Positions 11,760-22,755 of a stretch of DNA of 64,000 nt are shown piece by piece. The DNA comes from Tubulanus polymorphus (Eukaryota > Nemertea > Palaeonemertea > Tubulaniformes > Tubulanidae): assembly GCF_964204645.1 (NCBI RefSeq), contig NC_134033.1, forward strand, positions 5,428,231-5,492,230. The letters run 5' to 3'. Positions within the stretch are counted from its first letter, which is position 1. Each line of letters opens with the position of its first letter. Below the pieces are notes generated by a model. It saw nothing but the letters and a program-made list of their open reading frames with translations. It was not told the origin of the DNA and made no database searches. The translations under genes were made by a program, and so were the position numbers.

Positions 11760-12135
11760 GTCCATACTGTCCCATACCTCGCCCATCCTCCATCAGCAGG
11801 GATTTGAACCTCATAACACCATCAGACTCAGTGACAGTACAAACCCCTGCCCTAGTAGACACATCCTCCCTCGACAGAGATTCTTAAAACCTCGTGACAT
11901 TGTGAGACTCAGTCACAGTACAAATCCACGCCTCCGATAGCAAGGACTTAAACCTGAAGGCATCGTGAGACTATTTCACGTGGTACAAACCTCTGCCGGA
12001 GACACATCCTCCGTCAGCAGGAATTCAAACCTGATTACATCATGAGACATGCACAAGCCACGCCGGCCTCCCATAGCAGGGTTCGAACCTGATGGAATCG
12101 TGAGACTCTTTCATAGCACCTCAGCACCCTTGTCT
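11760..12135. repeat. tandem tRNA-B-box-like repeats (SINE-like)
   Basis: Four to five diverged units of about 90 bp carry CATCCTCC.TCAGCAGG, then a (G)ATT(T/C)(G/A)AACCT(G/C)AT segment and GAGACTC...ACAGTACAAA. The GATTCGAACCTGAT core resembles a tRNA T-arm/B-box. Related single copies occur at 34870-34960, 35335-35400 and 57421-57445. Confidence 0.55.
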
Positions 12136-12193
12136 TAATAGATAGTCCCGGGAAAAAACCCACAAAAATGAAAATAAAACAAGACGTAGGCTG

Positions 12194-12850
12194 ATCTATT
12201 CCGAACAAAAATTTGTTTATTTATTTAGTGAAATCCATGTGCATTTTCATTCGTGATAAATTCAGGTTTAGTATTGGGCGGGATCGTCTAAACTGGAAAT
12301 ACTGTCGGCTGTAGAAATAAAAATGAGAAACAATTGATAATAGAATTAATCAAGGAGACGAAGAGACACTCTATATTCTGCATTGACAATGATAATGATG
12401 CAATATACTCTAAGAGTTCTAATGGTTGGGGTCATGGGCCATCTTAACCCGGATTCGAACCCATTAACGCTAAAGCTGTTCCCCGATTCCCTTGACCTCG
12501 ATCTATTCCGAACAAAAATTTGTTTATTTATTTAGTGAAATCCATGTGCATTTTCATTCGTGATAGATTCAGGTTTAGTATTGGGCGGGATCGTCTAAAC
12601 TGGAAATACTGTCGGCTGTAGAAATAAAAATGAGAAACAATTGATAATAGAATTAATCAAGGAGACGAAGAGACACTCTATATTCTGCATTGACAATGAT
12701 AATGATGCAATATACTCTAAGAGTTCTAAGGCTGTAGAAATAAAAATGAGAAACAATTGATAATAGAATTAATCAAGGAGACGAAGAGACACTCTATATT
12801 CTGCATTGACAATGATAATGATGCAATATACTCTAAGAGTTCTAATGGTT
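12194..12850. repeat. tandem duplication covering the last exon of the secreted-protein gene
   Basis: 12194-12500 repeats at 12501-12730 with an offset of 307 bp and nearly identical sequence. A third partial copy (from GGCTGTAGAAATAAAAATG) starts at about 12730, offset 116. Two copies contain the complete last exon (12268-12308 and 12575-12615), and the third holds only its intron side. Near identity suggests recent duplication. Confidence 0.9.
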
Positions 12851-15800
12851 GGGGTCATGGGCCATCTTAACCCGGATTCGAACCCATTAACGCTAAAGCT
12901 GTTCCCCGATTCCCTTGACCTCGCGACTCGTTAAGAGTCGTTACCAGCCGACCCGAATCCGGTCAGGTTCGGAAGGATGTTTCTTCCTGGGTGTCTGGGT
13001 GTATCACGGTGTGTGTACGTACGTATATATCTATATCAGGGGTCCGAAACTACTCGTCAAGATTGTCTCAATGTTGATCTATTGATCTATGATCTCTCGC
13101 CCCCCCCCCCCATCATTTGGTTCACTTTTTAGACTCAGGGGAGATTATATTTTGTCATTATATATTGTAATTATGTACACGATTTAATTTTTTCTACTCA
13201 CTGATGATTTGTTTGACGGCATCTTTCACGTCTTTAAGATCGTTGATTTTGTCTTTCACCAGAGCCACCAGTTCGTCTTTAGTCACCGTGGCCTTGTCTT
13301 CCAGTGTGGCCAGGTATTTTGTCACCTTGTCCAAAGCGTCGCTTCCTAGATCGCTAACAGCGCTACCGAGACTCGTCAGCGACTGAAGAGACAAAAGGAA
13401 ATAAGCGGTGACTCGAGATCTTCGACGGCGCAATGATATACTTGCTAGAGGTTTTTGTGTCGTCAAGTAAGTCTTTCTTTCGCTTCTAGAGGTAAGGGGG
13501 CTACACGTCAGTGAGTCCTCACGATTAATAAAACAATATATCCGTGTTGAAGCGATTTAGAGAGAATACCACAATGATAACGATAAAAAAAAAACATTCC
13601 GATAATGTAACTGAAGGTAGTGGTTTATCCAACGTTTCGACTATATCCTAATAGTCATCTTAACTGCATTATTCCTGAAGATGACTATCAGGATATAGTC
13701 AAAGCGTTGAAACGTTGAAATTAGTAAGTCCTAGTGGGGCTGGTTGCACAGCCAAGATTCAAGGCCAGTGCTTAGTTCCACAATCGGACGAAATTTACCC
13801 GTTTAAAATACAAGATAGTCGCCCTCGCCACTTATGGAATTTGGAATAAGGCCGCAAAGGGATGTTAAGATAAAACTTGCCGCCCTCGTCACTTTTCCTT
13901 AGGACTAACAAGAAACAATGTATTCCTTGGCCTAATCGTTGGGTTGGTCCTAAATCATCGACACTTAACCCCTGTATTTTTTGTACTTTTGTTTGCAATC
14001 TCATAAAGAACATAGTAAAAAATGTAGTTACAGATATGAGCAAAGATAATAATGAGATTGCCAGGGACCAGAAGAATCCAGATATTATCGAGCCGGGTCC
14101 CTGTCAATGTCAATGACAAATAAAGGAAAACTGTATATTGGCGAACTTATAAAGCCATACATTGACGAAAACCAGCGATGAGGATTTTTATTGAAAATAA
14201 GTGCAGAACGTTTAGGATATGATTAATGATTTTACGTAATATTTGAATAGAATTATATATCAATTGTATACAGGAAAGGAGGTGAGACGTGAAATGATAT
14301 TTAAAGGAAGAAACAGACAACCTATTACGAATTTAATGTGGGGTGCTATTCCAGATTTTGGGACCAGGGCCCAGTTTCACAAAAAGGATTAATGCCTAAA
14401 TCGATATAAGATAAACTGAATTAATGAAGAAATTAAATCGATTTAAGAATTAAGACTTTTTGTGAAACTTGGCCCATATATACTTATGGAGAATCTCCTA
14501 TGGGTTGTGCGACAAAAAACGGTATAGCCAGATCCTGTGCATTGCGTAGAATTCTTAACCTGTCTCTCGTTTTCAAAAGACAATAAATACATACAGTTAT
14601 CGGGCACTAGATGATTGACTAGTTTATACATAACGACCGCTGTAAGAAACTTATTAGTATCAGTATTATCAGTGAGGGTAAGAAATCTGCCATCGAATAG
14701 TGCTCGTGTTTGGGAGGTACATTACATCACACAGATTTAGATAATCATTTACACAGATACTTCGAACGCCTTCTCGACTAGAATTGCAATTCATGACGAA
14801 TTCAGCGTATTTGATATACGTACGTCTAGGATCGCTTTGAAATGCGGCTGGAAGAAATCCTTGGTTTTTGTAGCTAGGCTATAGCCGGCGACCTCGCTGA
14901 CGTCGTTGTCCATTTCTCCTTGTATTTTCGCCAATGCCTCTTTACCTCTGTCTATAGAAGAGTATTGAATTGCGTATGGATTATATACGTATACAACTGT
15001 TGAACTGGACCCATAGTCAAATTAAATCTTCGCAATTGTGGAACTGGATTCAGAGTCAAATAAAACCCGCACAACTGTGGAACTAGGTCCAGAGTCAAAT
15101 TAAACCCACTCAACTGTGGAGTTGGGTGCAGAGTCAAAGTTTTGTACTTGAAAATGTTATACCCGTTTTGAAACTTACTCACGACTTCTTGAATGACTTC
15201 GTCGATCTTTTCGACTCCGTTTTTCACCGATTCGGGAGTGATGTCGACGATGTCATCGATGGCGTCTTCGATTTGTTGTCCGATCTCGTTCAAGATTTCC
15301 TTCGATTTGCCGACATTTTTGTCGACGACTTTTTGGAACTTGGCTGCGAAGCTCTTCGCGCCGGCGATAATGCCGGCAAGTCTCTCCTTGAGCGCCAGAC
15401 CGCGCTTACGTCGACCTGATGTCAATGACCCGAGTAGACTATTGATCAGTTGACTAGCACCCTCACCCCCTTTACCCCCGGTAAACGCTCCCAGCAAAGA
15501 ACTAATCAAATCTCCACCCCCTGATCCGCCGCTTAAGCCCTTAACCAGCTGATTAACCAGATCGGACGCCCCCTGGCCGCCGATAGACATCGCGAATTTC
15601 TTCATAAACTCGGCGCCCTCGCCCGAAGCCAGCTGAGAGAGCAGCTTCTGCAGCAGCGTTTTGCCGCTTTTATCGGGCGTGGTGAGGATGCTAATCAACT
15701 GCGGCACGACGTCGGCGTTGCCGTTTTTCTGCGCGTTCGTAATGACGTTCATGATTTTCTGTAAAATCAAACCGGCGTCGATTTCGTTGCTACCTGCGCT

Positions 15801-18800
15801 TCTTTTCGTTTTCCCGTCGGCGGCGTTCAGTATTTCCATCAGCTCTTTCATCTGGTCGTCGTCCGAATCGATCTTCTCCTTTTCGCCGGCCGGTTTCGGT
15901 TTCTCGGCTTCTTTGTGATGATGACTGTCGACGACTTTAGCGATAGTCGACGCGTCGATTTTGCCTGCGTTTAGCATGCCGAGTATGGCCTGGAAGTCTC
16001 CCGGGATGGGGCCTCCTCCGCCCGACGCTCCCGCTTTTAAGGCGGCCTCGGCGCCCTCGACCAGAATATCTACGAACTCTTTCAACAGTTCGGCGTCGAT
16101 TTTCTGACCGGTCTCCGACCCGACGTTTGTACCGGTGATTCCGACAGTTCCGACGCCTCCTTCAACTTTTGACCATAAAGCTTCGATGAGACCTGTTAAA
16201 TAAAGAATGAAACATCCAAAAACAACATTCGTGTTTTTATCAAAAACCTACACGACATAGTAGCTGTTGAAAGTATGCGCTACTGAATGGGTCTACGAAA
16301 GCCCACGACACGGGGAAACACAGTAAACGCGGGATAAAACATGTTTCATCTCGAAAACGTCGTTTACGAAACCACGTTTCTCGTTTCTCATGTAGCCTAC
16401 GCACGACGCAGGGAAACGCTCCGGAAACATGTTTCTATCTCATGTTTCCGTGTTTTCACGCGTCGTGCGCGATGGACTTCTACAATAGTTTCAAGACGTT
16501 AGAGCGCTTATAAAACTAAGATGGTCTTATAGACTGGTGGTCTTGAATCTAAGCTTTCACTGCGCTACTGATGGACCCTGATTCATGAAATCAGCCTGCG
16601 CGAGGCCGGAGAAAGAAACTAAAAAAAAAATCGATAGAGTTCGTTACTTACGTCGTAGCTACGTACCTTTCTCCGAGACACGTTTTTGGAGAGTTCGAAA
16701 CTGTGCCCGACTCCGAAGCGTTCGCCGCGCACAAAACCAAGCATTTGATTAAAAAGATTACTAGCAAACACCTCCTCTGAACCATTTGATTGATATCATA
16801 ATAGGCAGGGTTGGTTCTTCTGTCAAGACCAGGCTAAGGGAATTTTGGAATTTTTGAACCCAGGGTCTAAGCGAGGGAAGCTGTTATGCGAAGCGACTCC
16901 TGGAAAGCTGGCGCTACTGAAGCAAATTACATTTTGAAAGCGGGTTTAAACAAAACAGGAATCGCTATATTCTAATTCACAAATGACCAGTTGAAACGCT
17001 GGTTCAACAATTTCATTCAACTACCCTACTAGATCTATGATATCGGTCGTAGCGTCGCCGGCGTTTCCTTCTTGACCAGTTTGACCGGTTAAACCGCCCA
17101 GAATGTCGCCTATACCGCCGGCGCCGCCCTCACCGATCGCGCCGGCAGCGCCGCCTAGCAGCTTGCCGACTGTGTCCTTATCACCTCCGCCGATGACGCC
17201 TTTCGAAATCAACGTCTTCAAGATATCTGCGGCGCCTTCGACGCCTTTAGCCGCTAAATCGACGAGCTCGCCGACCAGTTCGGCGGTGATCTTCTGTTGC
17301 GTGGATGATCCCAAATTGATGCCGCCAACTCCACCTTGACCGACCCCCTCAGACCCAAAAATATGTTTCAGGACGCCTGAAAATTAAGTAAGAAAATATG
17401 AACTTTTATCAATAAAGGTCAGCTCTATTCATATATATTCAATGGAAACTCACTATCTAAATTGTTAGGATCAACTTTTGACAAGTCACGTCGTTTCAGA
17501 TTTTTCAGACTGTTCTTGGCGGCTTCGGCAGCGATCGCTAAGAATTTATCTAGTAATGATTTACCACCGGCGGCGCCAGTGGAAAATGAGCTCGGTTTCG
17601 ATCCTCCGAATCCACCATCAGGACCTCCGAATCCACCGTTATCTCCACCAAATCCACCATCAGGACCTCCGAATCCACCGTTATCACCTCCGAATCCACC
17701 GTTATCACCACCGAATCCACCATCAGGACCCCCGAATCCACCGTTATCTCCACCGAATCCACCATCAGGACCTCCGAATCCACCGTTATCTCCACCGAAT
17801 CCACCATTATCTCCACCAAATCCACCGTTATTTCCGCCATTATCACCACCGAATCCACCGTTATTTCCACCGAATCCACCGTTATCTCCACCGAATCCAC
17901 CATTATCTCCACCAAATCCACCGTTATTTCCGCCATTATCACCACCGAATCCACCGTTATTTCCACCGAATCCACCGTTATCTCCACCGAATCCACCATT
18001 ATCTCCACCAAATCCACCGTTATTTCCACCATTATCACCACCGAATCCACCGTTATCTCCACCCAATCCACCATTATCTCCACCGAATCCACCGTTATCT
18101 CCACCGAATCCACCGTTATCTCCACCAGTTGATCCGCCGTTTCCAAGACCATCTATCAAGTTATCGATATCACCACCATTTCCTAGACCGTTGATGAGAT
18201 TGTCAATCTGACCGCCCGTGACCTTGCCTCCTGTAGAGCTGCCATCGGTTAATCCTCCAGTCATAGCCCCGCCTCCTGTTAGCTTCTTAGCCAATTCGGC
18301 CGCACTTATGACGCCTTTCGCTACCAGGTCGACCAAGTCGGATACGAGTTCAGCGGTGATCGTCTGTTGAGTCGATGATCCGAGGTTCGTGCCTCCGATG
18401 CCGCCTTGACCGACGCCTTCCGAAGAGAAAATGGCCGCCAAAACACCTGCAATATTGAAAGGATTTTAGAGGGAATAATGTACGTGACATTTGGACAGAT
18501 TATAGCAAACTACTGTTGCTACCGAGTTCCCTGATTCTGAACTCGGTAAAATTTTTACAGTAGTCTCAACGCTACCGAGTTTCCTGATTCTGAACTCGGT
18601 GAAATATTTACAGTAGTCTCAACGCTACCGAGTTCCCTGATTGTCAACTCAGTGAAATATTTACAGCAGTCTCAACGCTACCGAGTTCCCTGATTCTGAA
18701 CTCGGTGAAATATTTACAGCAGTCTCAACGCTACCGAGTTCCCTGATTGTCAACTTGTTGTGAAATATTTACAGCAGTCTTAACGCTACCAAGTTCCCTG

Positions 18801-21800
18801 ATTGTCAACTCGGTGAAATATTTACAGCAGTCTCAACGCTACCGAGGTCCCTGATTGTCAACTCGGTGAAATATTTACAGCAGTCTCAACGCTACCGAGT
18901 TCCCTGATTGTCAACTCGGTGAAATATTTACAGCAGTCTCGACGCTACCGAGTTCCCTGATTGTCAACTCGGTGAAATATTTACAGCAGTCTCAACGCTA
19001 CCGAGTTCCCTGTTTCTCAACTTAGTGAAATATTTACAGCAGTCTCAACGTTACCGAGTTCCCTGATTGTCAACTCGGTGAAATATTTACAGCAGTCTCA
19101 ACGCTACCGAGTTCCCTGATTGTCAACTTGTTGTGAAATATTTACAGCAGTCTCAACGCTACCGAGTTCCCTGATTGTCAACTCGGTGAAATATTTACAG
19201 CAGTCTCAACGCTACCGAGTTCCCTGTTTCTCAACTCAGTGAAATATTTACAGCAGTCTCAACGCTACCGAGTTCCCTGTTTCTCAACTCAGTGAAATAT
19301 TTACAGCAGTCTCAACGTTACCGAGTTCCCTGATTGTCAACTCGGTGAAATATTTACAGCAGTCTCGACGCTACCGAGTTCCCTGATTGTCAACTCGGTG
19401 AAATATTTACAGCAGTCTCAACGCTACCGAGTTCCCTGTTTCTCAACTCAGTGAAATATTTACAGCAGTCTCGACGCTACCGAGTTCCCTGATTGTCAAC
19501 TCGGTGAAATATTTACAGCAGTCTCGACGCTACCGAGTTTTCTGATTGTCAACTCGGTGAAATATTTACAGCAGTCTCAACGCTACCGAGTTCCCTGATT
19601 GTTAACTCGGTGAAATATCTACTTCGCTACAGAATGATGAATTATGCTTACTTTCTAAATCGTGCGGATTGACTACCGCCCTTTTTCGTTTGCCGAAGTT
19701 TCCCATCTGGGAGAATATGTCGCCGGTAAGTTTCTCGGGGTTGATTGCGCCCGATCCTCCGTTGCCCATCGAACCAAGAATACCGCCTAGAGCATCGCCG
19801 CCCTGTCCGCCTAGTACACCGCCGAGGGCGCCACCTGCTCCACCGGCACCGGGACCGGTCAGCGCTCCGAGAGGACCACCAGCGCCGCCACCGGCCATCC
19901 CACCAGTCAGAACCTTGCCGGCCAGATTACCTGCGATTTCGACGCCTTTAGCGCCCAGATCGATCAGCTCGCCGATCAATTCGGCGGTGATCGCTTGTTG
20001 ACTCGACGAACCGAGATTCGCCCCGGCCACGCCGGCCTGGCCGACACCTTCCGATTTGAACAAGTTTTCCATAACACCTGTCAAACGAAAACAAACGACG
20101 ATTGGTATATCTAATGATGAACCCAACCCACGCGGCAAAACGTTCGTTTCGGCAAAACAGATAATACGTTCTAATAACCATCAAGGCGATAACAATAAAA
20201 ACCTAATTTTCTAATGAGTACGAACCGTTTAATAAACACGAATGTTTTCGGGTTCATATCCCCTCATTAGGTGAAATACAAGCGAATCAAATGAAAAAAA
20301 CTACAGATTTAAAAACAACATAAATGTTATGGAAGTGTTATAAACGCTTAGTTTGTATGACTGTTGTGAACTGTTATAAATTTCAGTATAGTTAACGAAT
20401 AAAACCCCACAGTAGATTTGTAGAAACAGTTTATTTCGTAACAGTTTCAAGAAATAAACTATAAACCTCATCTTCAGAGGAACAAAAATACAATTCTGTA
20501 ATTTTTGTTCGTTTATTGTTTTTTCCTTGAGACTCTTTCTACAAATCTACTGTGGGGTTTTATTCATTCACTTGGTTTGTTATTAGCTTAGAATTTAACA
20601 CTTCGTAATTCTATTTAACTTATGTTGTATATAAATACATATGTCGTTTGATGATCTGTTTCACTTGTATTTCACCTGATGAAGGGGATACAATCCCGAA
20701 AACGTTCGTGTCAGTAAACCGTTCTTATTCATTGGAAAATGAGGTTTTTATTGTCATCGTTTCCATGGTTATTCGGATACTTAAACTATCAACCCAAGAT
20801 AATACGTTGTTCGCAAAACATTCCGAGTAAATGTTTTTACCCGCAACCGATAAAACGTTCAACGCACAAGGCAAAACGAAACACAGCGAAAAGGTTTTTC
20901 ACTAAGATAATTACTGCTTTCCGTATGAGTTGGGCTTAAATATAACAATTACAATTAAGATCCTCACAATGCGGGCTACACTTTCTGAAATGCTTCTGCT
21001 ACATTCATGTAAGGCTCAATTCATGTACGTAAGGTTCAGAATGAGGCTACAGAGTTAACATTTTTTAACATCACATGTAAATTAATTGTAATCAAATCCT
21101 TGTCTTGATTCAACATAGGTTACACGCGATTTCTAGGCTTAAAGCGACGACATTCGCAGCCAATGAATCCAATAAAGTCTAAAGTTCTGGACCCTATTCC
21201 ACAGTTGTGTGGTTATACGTTTTGAAAATGAACTGATTTCAATTTGCGATAAAACTCTTACTTACAACTGCAACTGTGGAACTGAATCCCGTGCTAATGT
21301 ATATCACTTTTGGCATACATACCCATATTCTTTTACGTATCGAAATTGTTTCTATTTGTAGGCGTGTGCCTAAATCATGTACTTTAAAATAAGTATTTTG
21401 ATTTTTCTTTCTACTTTGCTATCGAATCGGAATCGGAATTCGAGCCTCTATACTAGCGGAGGCTTAGTCGGTATTCGAAACCTACTCGGCGATCGTAGAT
21501 CAACTCGAATATTGAATTCGATATGTGAAGGAAATTGGAAAAAAACCTTTTCACAAAATTACATAGACACATTGTCTATAATCGATCGTGTATCTACTTA
21601 CTGGCAATATCATGTGGATTCAATGTTCGTTTCTGAGTCTCCTTTTCTGCAATTAGTAGTCAATTAGGAAAGCAATCAATATTCACAGGTCATGTATGCC
21701 AACACAAATGTAACCTTTGCGTTCTTGTTTCTTTTTTCGTATATTTCTTTTTTTTGAATTTTCGCTAGCAAGCTAAGCAACATTAACCGGGGCGTGCTTA

Positions 21801-22755
21801 TGAAAGAATGAATAGCGTTAAAAGCGAAGGCAAAACGATATTACGATTTCCGGTCGTATCACGAAGCCCGTTCGCCATTTTTTATTGATAGCATAAACGC
21901 GCGGTATAAAGCCCCAAGCCTTTTTATCAGATGTCGGACGAATTATCATTTTCTCGCGTTAAAGCAAAACCGGAAGCGGAAGCGCGGACTTCGATTATCG
22001 AAAGTCCTTCGTACGTACCGTATTGACGTAGTCCTCGATAGCCGGCATTTAGTAAAGTGGTAGGTTAAGATTTGGCGACTCCGGAACGAAATATTCAGTT
22101 AAAACTTAGTATTTTTTAACTCTTGGAGTTTACATTCAAACCAACCAATTTTCGAATGTAGTAATGGTGCATATAACGGGGTAACCCGCAGTGATAATGT
22201 TGCAATCGAGATTCCACTTATGGCAAGCGAGGATCCGCCAGGTTTGCGTTCGATTTCTTCTACATTTCGATAAAATCTAAATGAACCTTTCTCTTAAATG
22301 AATCAATTATTTATGAAGACTATATGCAAACCCGATAAGAAGAATGAAAGTGTTGTACATTTTGGTGAGTGCCGTGATTGTATATGGATTCAGAGGTCTA
22401 AAAATCCAGTTCAATGTTAATGAACTGATGTTCACAACGAACTGCGCATCACGCCATCTGGTGGGATAGCTGGTTTTGCGGGTACCCCATTAGAGATATT
22501 ATAATCTAGCGCCTAGAAACTTGAAACTTCTTCATTCTAATTAGCAAGATACTTCTACCAAATATAAAAGACGATATGAAAAAATAGCTGGGCTTTCACC
22601 ACGGAATTATAATTCGAAAATCTATGCAGATGTATCTTACTGGCTGTGTCTCGGGCGTCGAACGCTTGGTTCGTGTATCTGGGTTCGATTTTGTTGATCC
22701 ATTCTTCAGCGTGGCTGGTCGCTACCAGCAGCAATATCAGTCCAAGAAACTTCAT
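12268..22755 (-). CDS. secreted modular (polyprotein-like) Gly-rich protein, multi-exon, unrecognised family
   Basis: Exons, in transcript order: 22755-22641, 20077-19652, 18446-17454, [17376-17030], 16192-15179, 14945-14824, 13382-13202 and 12308-12268 (or 12615-12575). Without the bracketed exon they join in frame to 963 residues. Residues 1-16 (MKFLGLILLLVATSHA) are a signal peptide. Exons 2, 3, 4 and 5 each open with one module: a short helix, SEGVGQ.G..G.NLGSS.QQ.ITAEL, then an amphipathic helix. Gly-rich tails follow (FGGDNGG repeats in exon 3). Basic cleavage-type sites KRKR, KRRD, KTKR and RRKR occur near the ends of modules. Exons 2, 3 and 5 are phase 1-1, so modules can be gained or skipped. 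A poly(A) signal lies at 12216-12225. I infer an extracellular matrix, mucus or precursor protein; the function is unknown. Confidence 0.85.
12575..12615 (-). other. duplicate copy of the terminal coding exon
   Basis: This copy has the same acceptor (TTTCTACAG) and the same coding bases, ending DDPAQY then TAA, as the exon at 12268-12308, with the same downstream AATAAA. It comes first in transcript order, so it may be the exon normally used. Confidence 0.75.
13550..13725. mobile_element. Penelope-like element terminus remnant (inverted pair)
   Basis: GAGAGAATACCACAATGATAA at about 13560 and CAACGTTTCGACTATATCCT at 13631, followed by CCTGAAGATGACTATCAGGA in the opposite orientation near 13674, match the termini of the Penelope-like element at 28497-31684. 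It is a short fragment lying in an intron of the secreted-protein gene. Confidence 0.7.
14367..14478. mobile_element. palindromic MITE, GGGCCCAGTTTCAC family
   Basis: GGGCCCAGTTTCACAAAAAG (left) and CTTTTTGTGAAACTTGGCCC (right) are terminal inverted repeats around a TTAAATCGATTTAAG core. It is related to the two copies at 24237-24495. Confidence 0.7.
14995..15140. repeat. three tandem units of the CACAACTGTGGAACTGG family
   Basis: Three units of about 45 bp (AACTGTGGAACTGG(A/G)(T/C)(C/T)CAGAGTCAAA) sit immediately downstream of exon 5 in the intron of the secreted gene. They are related to the array at 35780-36240. Confidence 0.7.
16652..16785 (-). other. candidate signal-peptide exon nested in an intron
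   Basis: From the ATG at 16785 the frame reads MVQRRCLLVIFLIKCLVLC then AANASES: a basic N-region, a hydrophobic core and a small-residue cleavage site. It runs to two possible donors (GTACGT after 16667, or GTAAGT after 16652), both phase 2. No partner exon with a matching phase was found, and the next known exon (16192) needs phase 1. It may be the start of a separate small secreted gene or a chance ORF. Confidence 0.35.
17021..17376 (-). other. module exon with a disrupted or alternative 3' end
   Basis: This is the third module exon (SEGVGQGGVGGINLGSS, then a Gly-rich tail) of the secreted gene. The acceptor at 17377 is good and of phase 1. Its only plausible donor (GTAGGG at 17029) would leave phase 0, which does not fit the next exon. 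If unspliced, the frame ends at a stop a few codons on (17021-17023). It may be an alternative last exon, a skipped exon, or one with a small indel. Confidence 0.6.
18510..19615. repeat. 53-bp minisatellite array, about 20 copies
   Basis: Unit: CTCGGTGAAATATTTACAGC, AGTCTCAACGCTACCGAG and TTCCCTGATTGTCAA. CTCGGT and ACCGAG make the unit partly palindromic. It fills most of the intron between exons 2 and 3 of the secreted gene, and the same unit occurs in CWC15 intron 5. Confidence 0.95.
20398..20575. mobile_element. inverted-repeat element
   Basis: AATAAAACCCCACAGTAGAT at 20398 and ATCTACTGTGGGGTTTTATT at 20547 are inverted ends of about 28 bp. The interior has TTTATTTCGTAACAGTTTC and CTCATCTTCAGAGG, similar in style to the Penelope termini. 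There is no ORF. It lies in intron 1 of the secreted gene. Confidence 0.65.
20655..20760 (+). mobile_element. Penelope-like 3' terminus remnant with hammerhead-like core
   Basis: CACCTGATGAAGGGGATACA followed by ATCCCGAAAACGTTCGTGTC contains CUGAUGA, a GGGAU/AUCCC stem and GAAA in hammerhead order, then ATTCATTGGAAAATGAGG. Similarity to the other termini suggests a decayed copy. Confidence 0.5.
21190..21290. repeat. palindromic CACAGTTGTG-family repeat
   Basis: GGACCCTATTCCACAGTTGTG at 21189 and CAACTGTGGAACTGAATCCC near 21268 are inverted around an AAATGAACTGA core. It is a member of the family at 2449-2570. Confidence 0.55.
22360..22505. repeat. dispersed repeat with CGCCATCTGGTGGGATAGC
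   Basis: TAAAAATCCAGTTCAA, then ACGCCATCTGGTGGGATAGC and GTACCCCAT are shared with 1440-1560; 31785-31835 has the CATCTGGTGG-like part. No coding potential. Confidence 0.5.

Noticed and set aside
17462-18211. Long Pro-rich + strand ORFs opposite the Gly-rich exon
   Set aside because: They are antisense shadows of the FGGDNGG repeat exon, whose minus-strand splice sites and phases fit the gene.
18510-19615. CRISPR-like array
   Set aside because: Units are contiguous 53-bp tandem copies with no unique spacers, in an intron of a eukaryotic gene.
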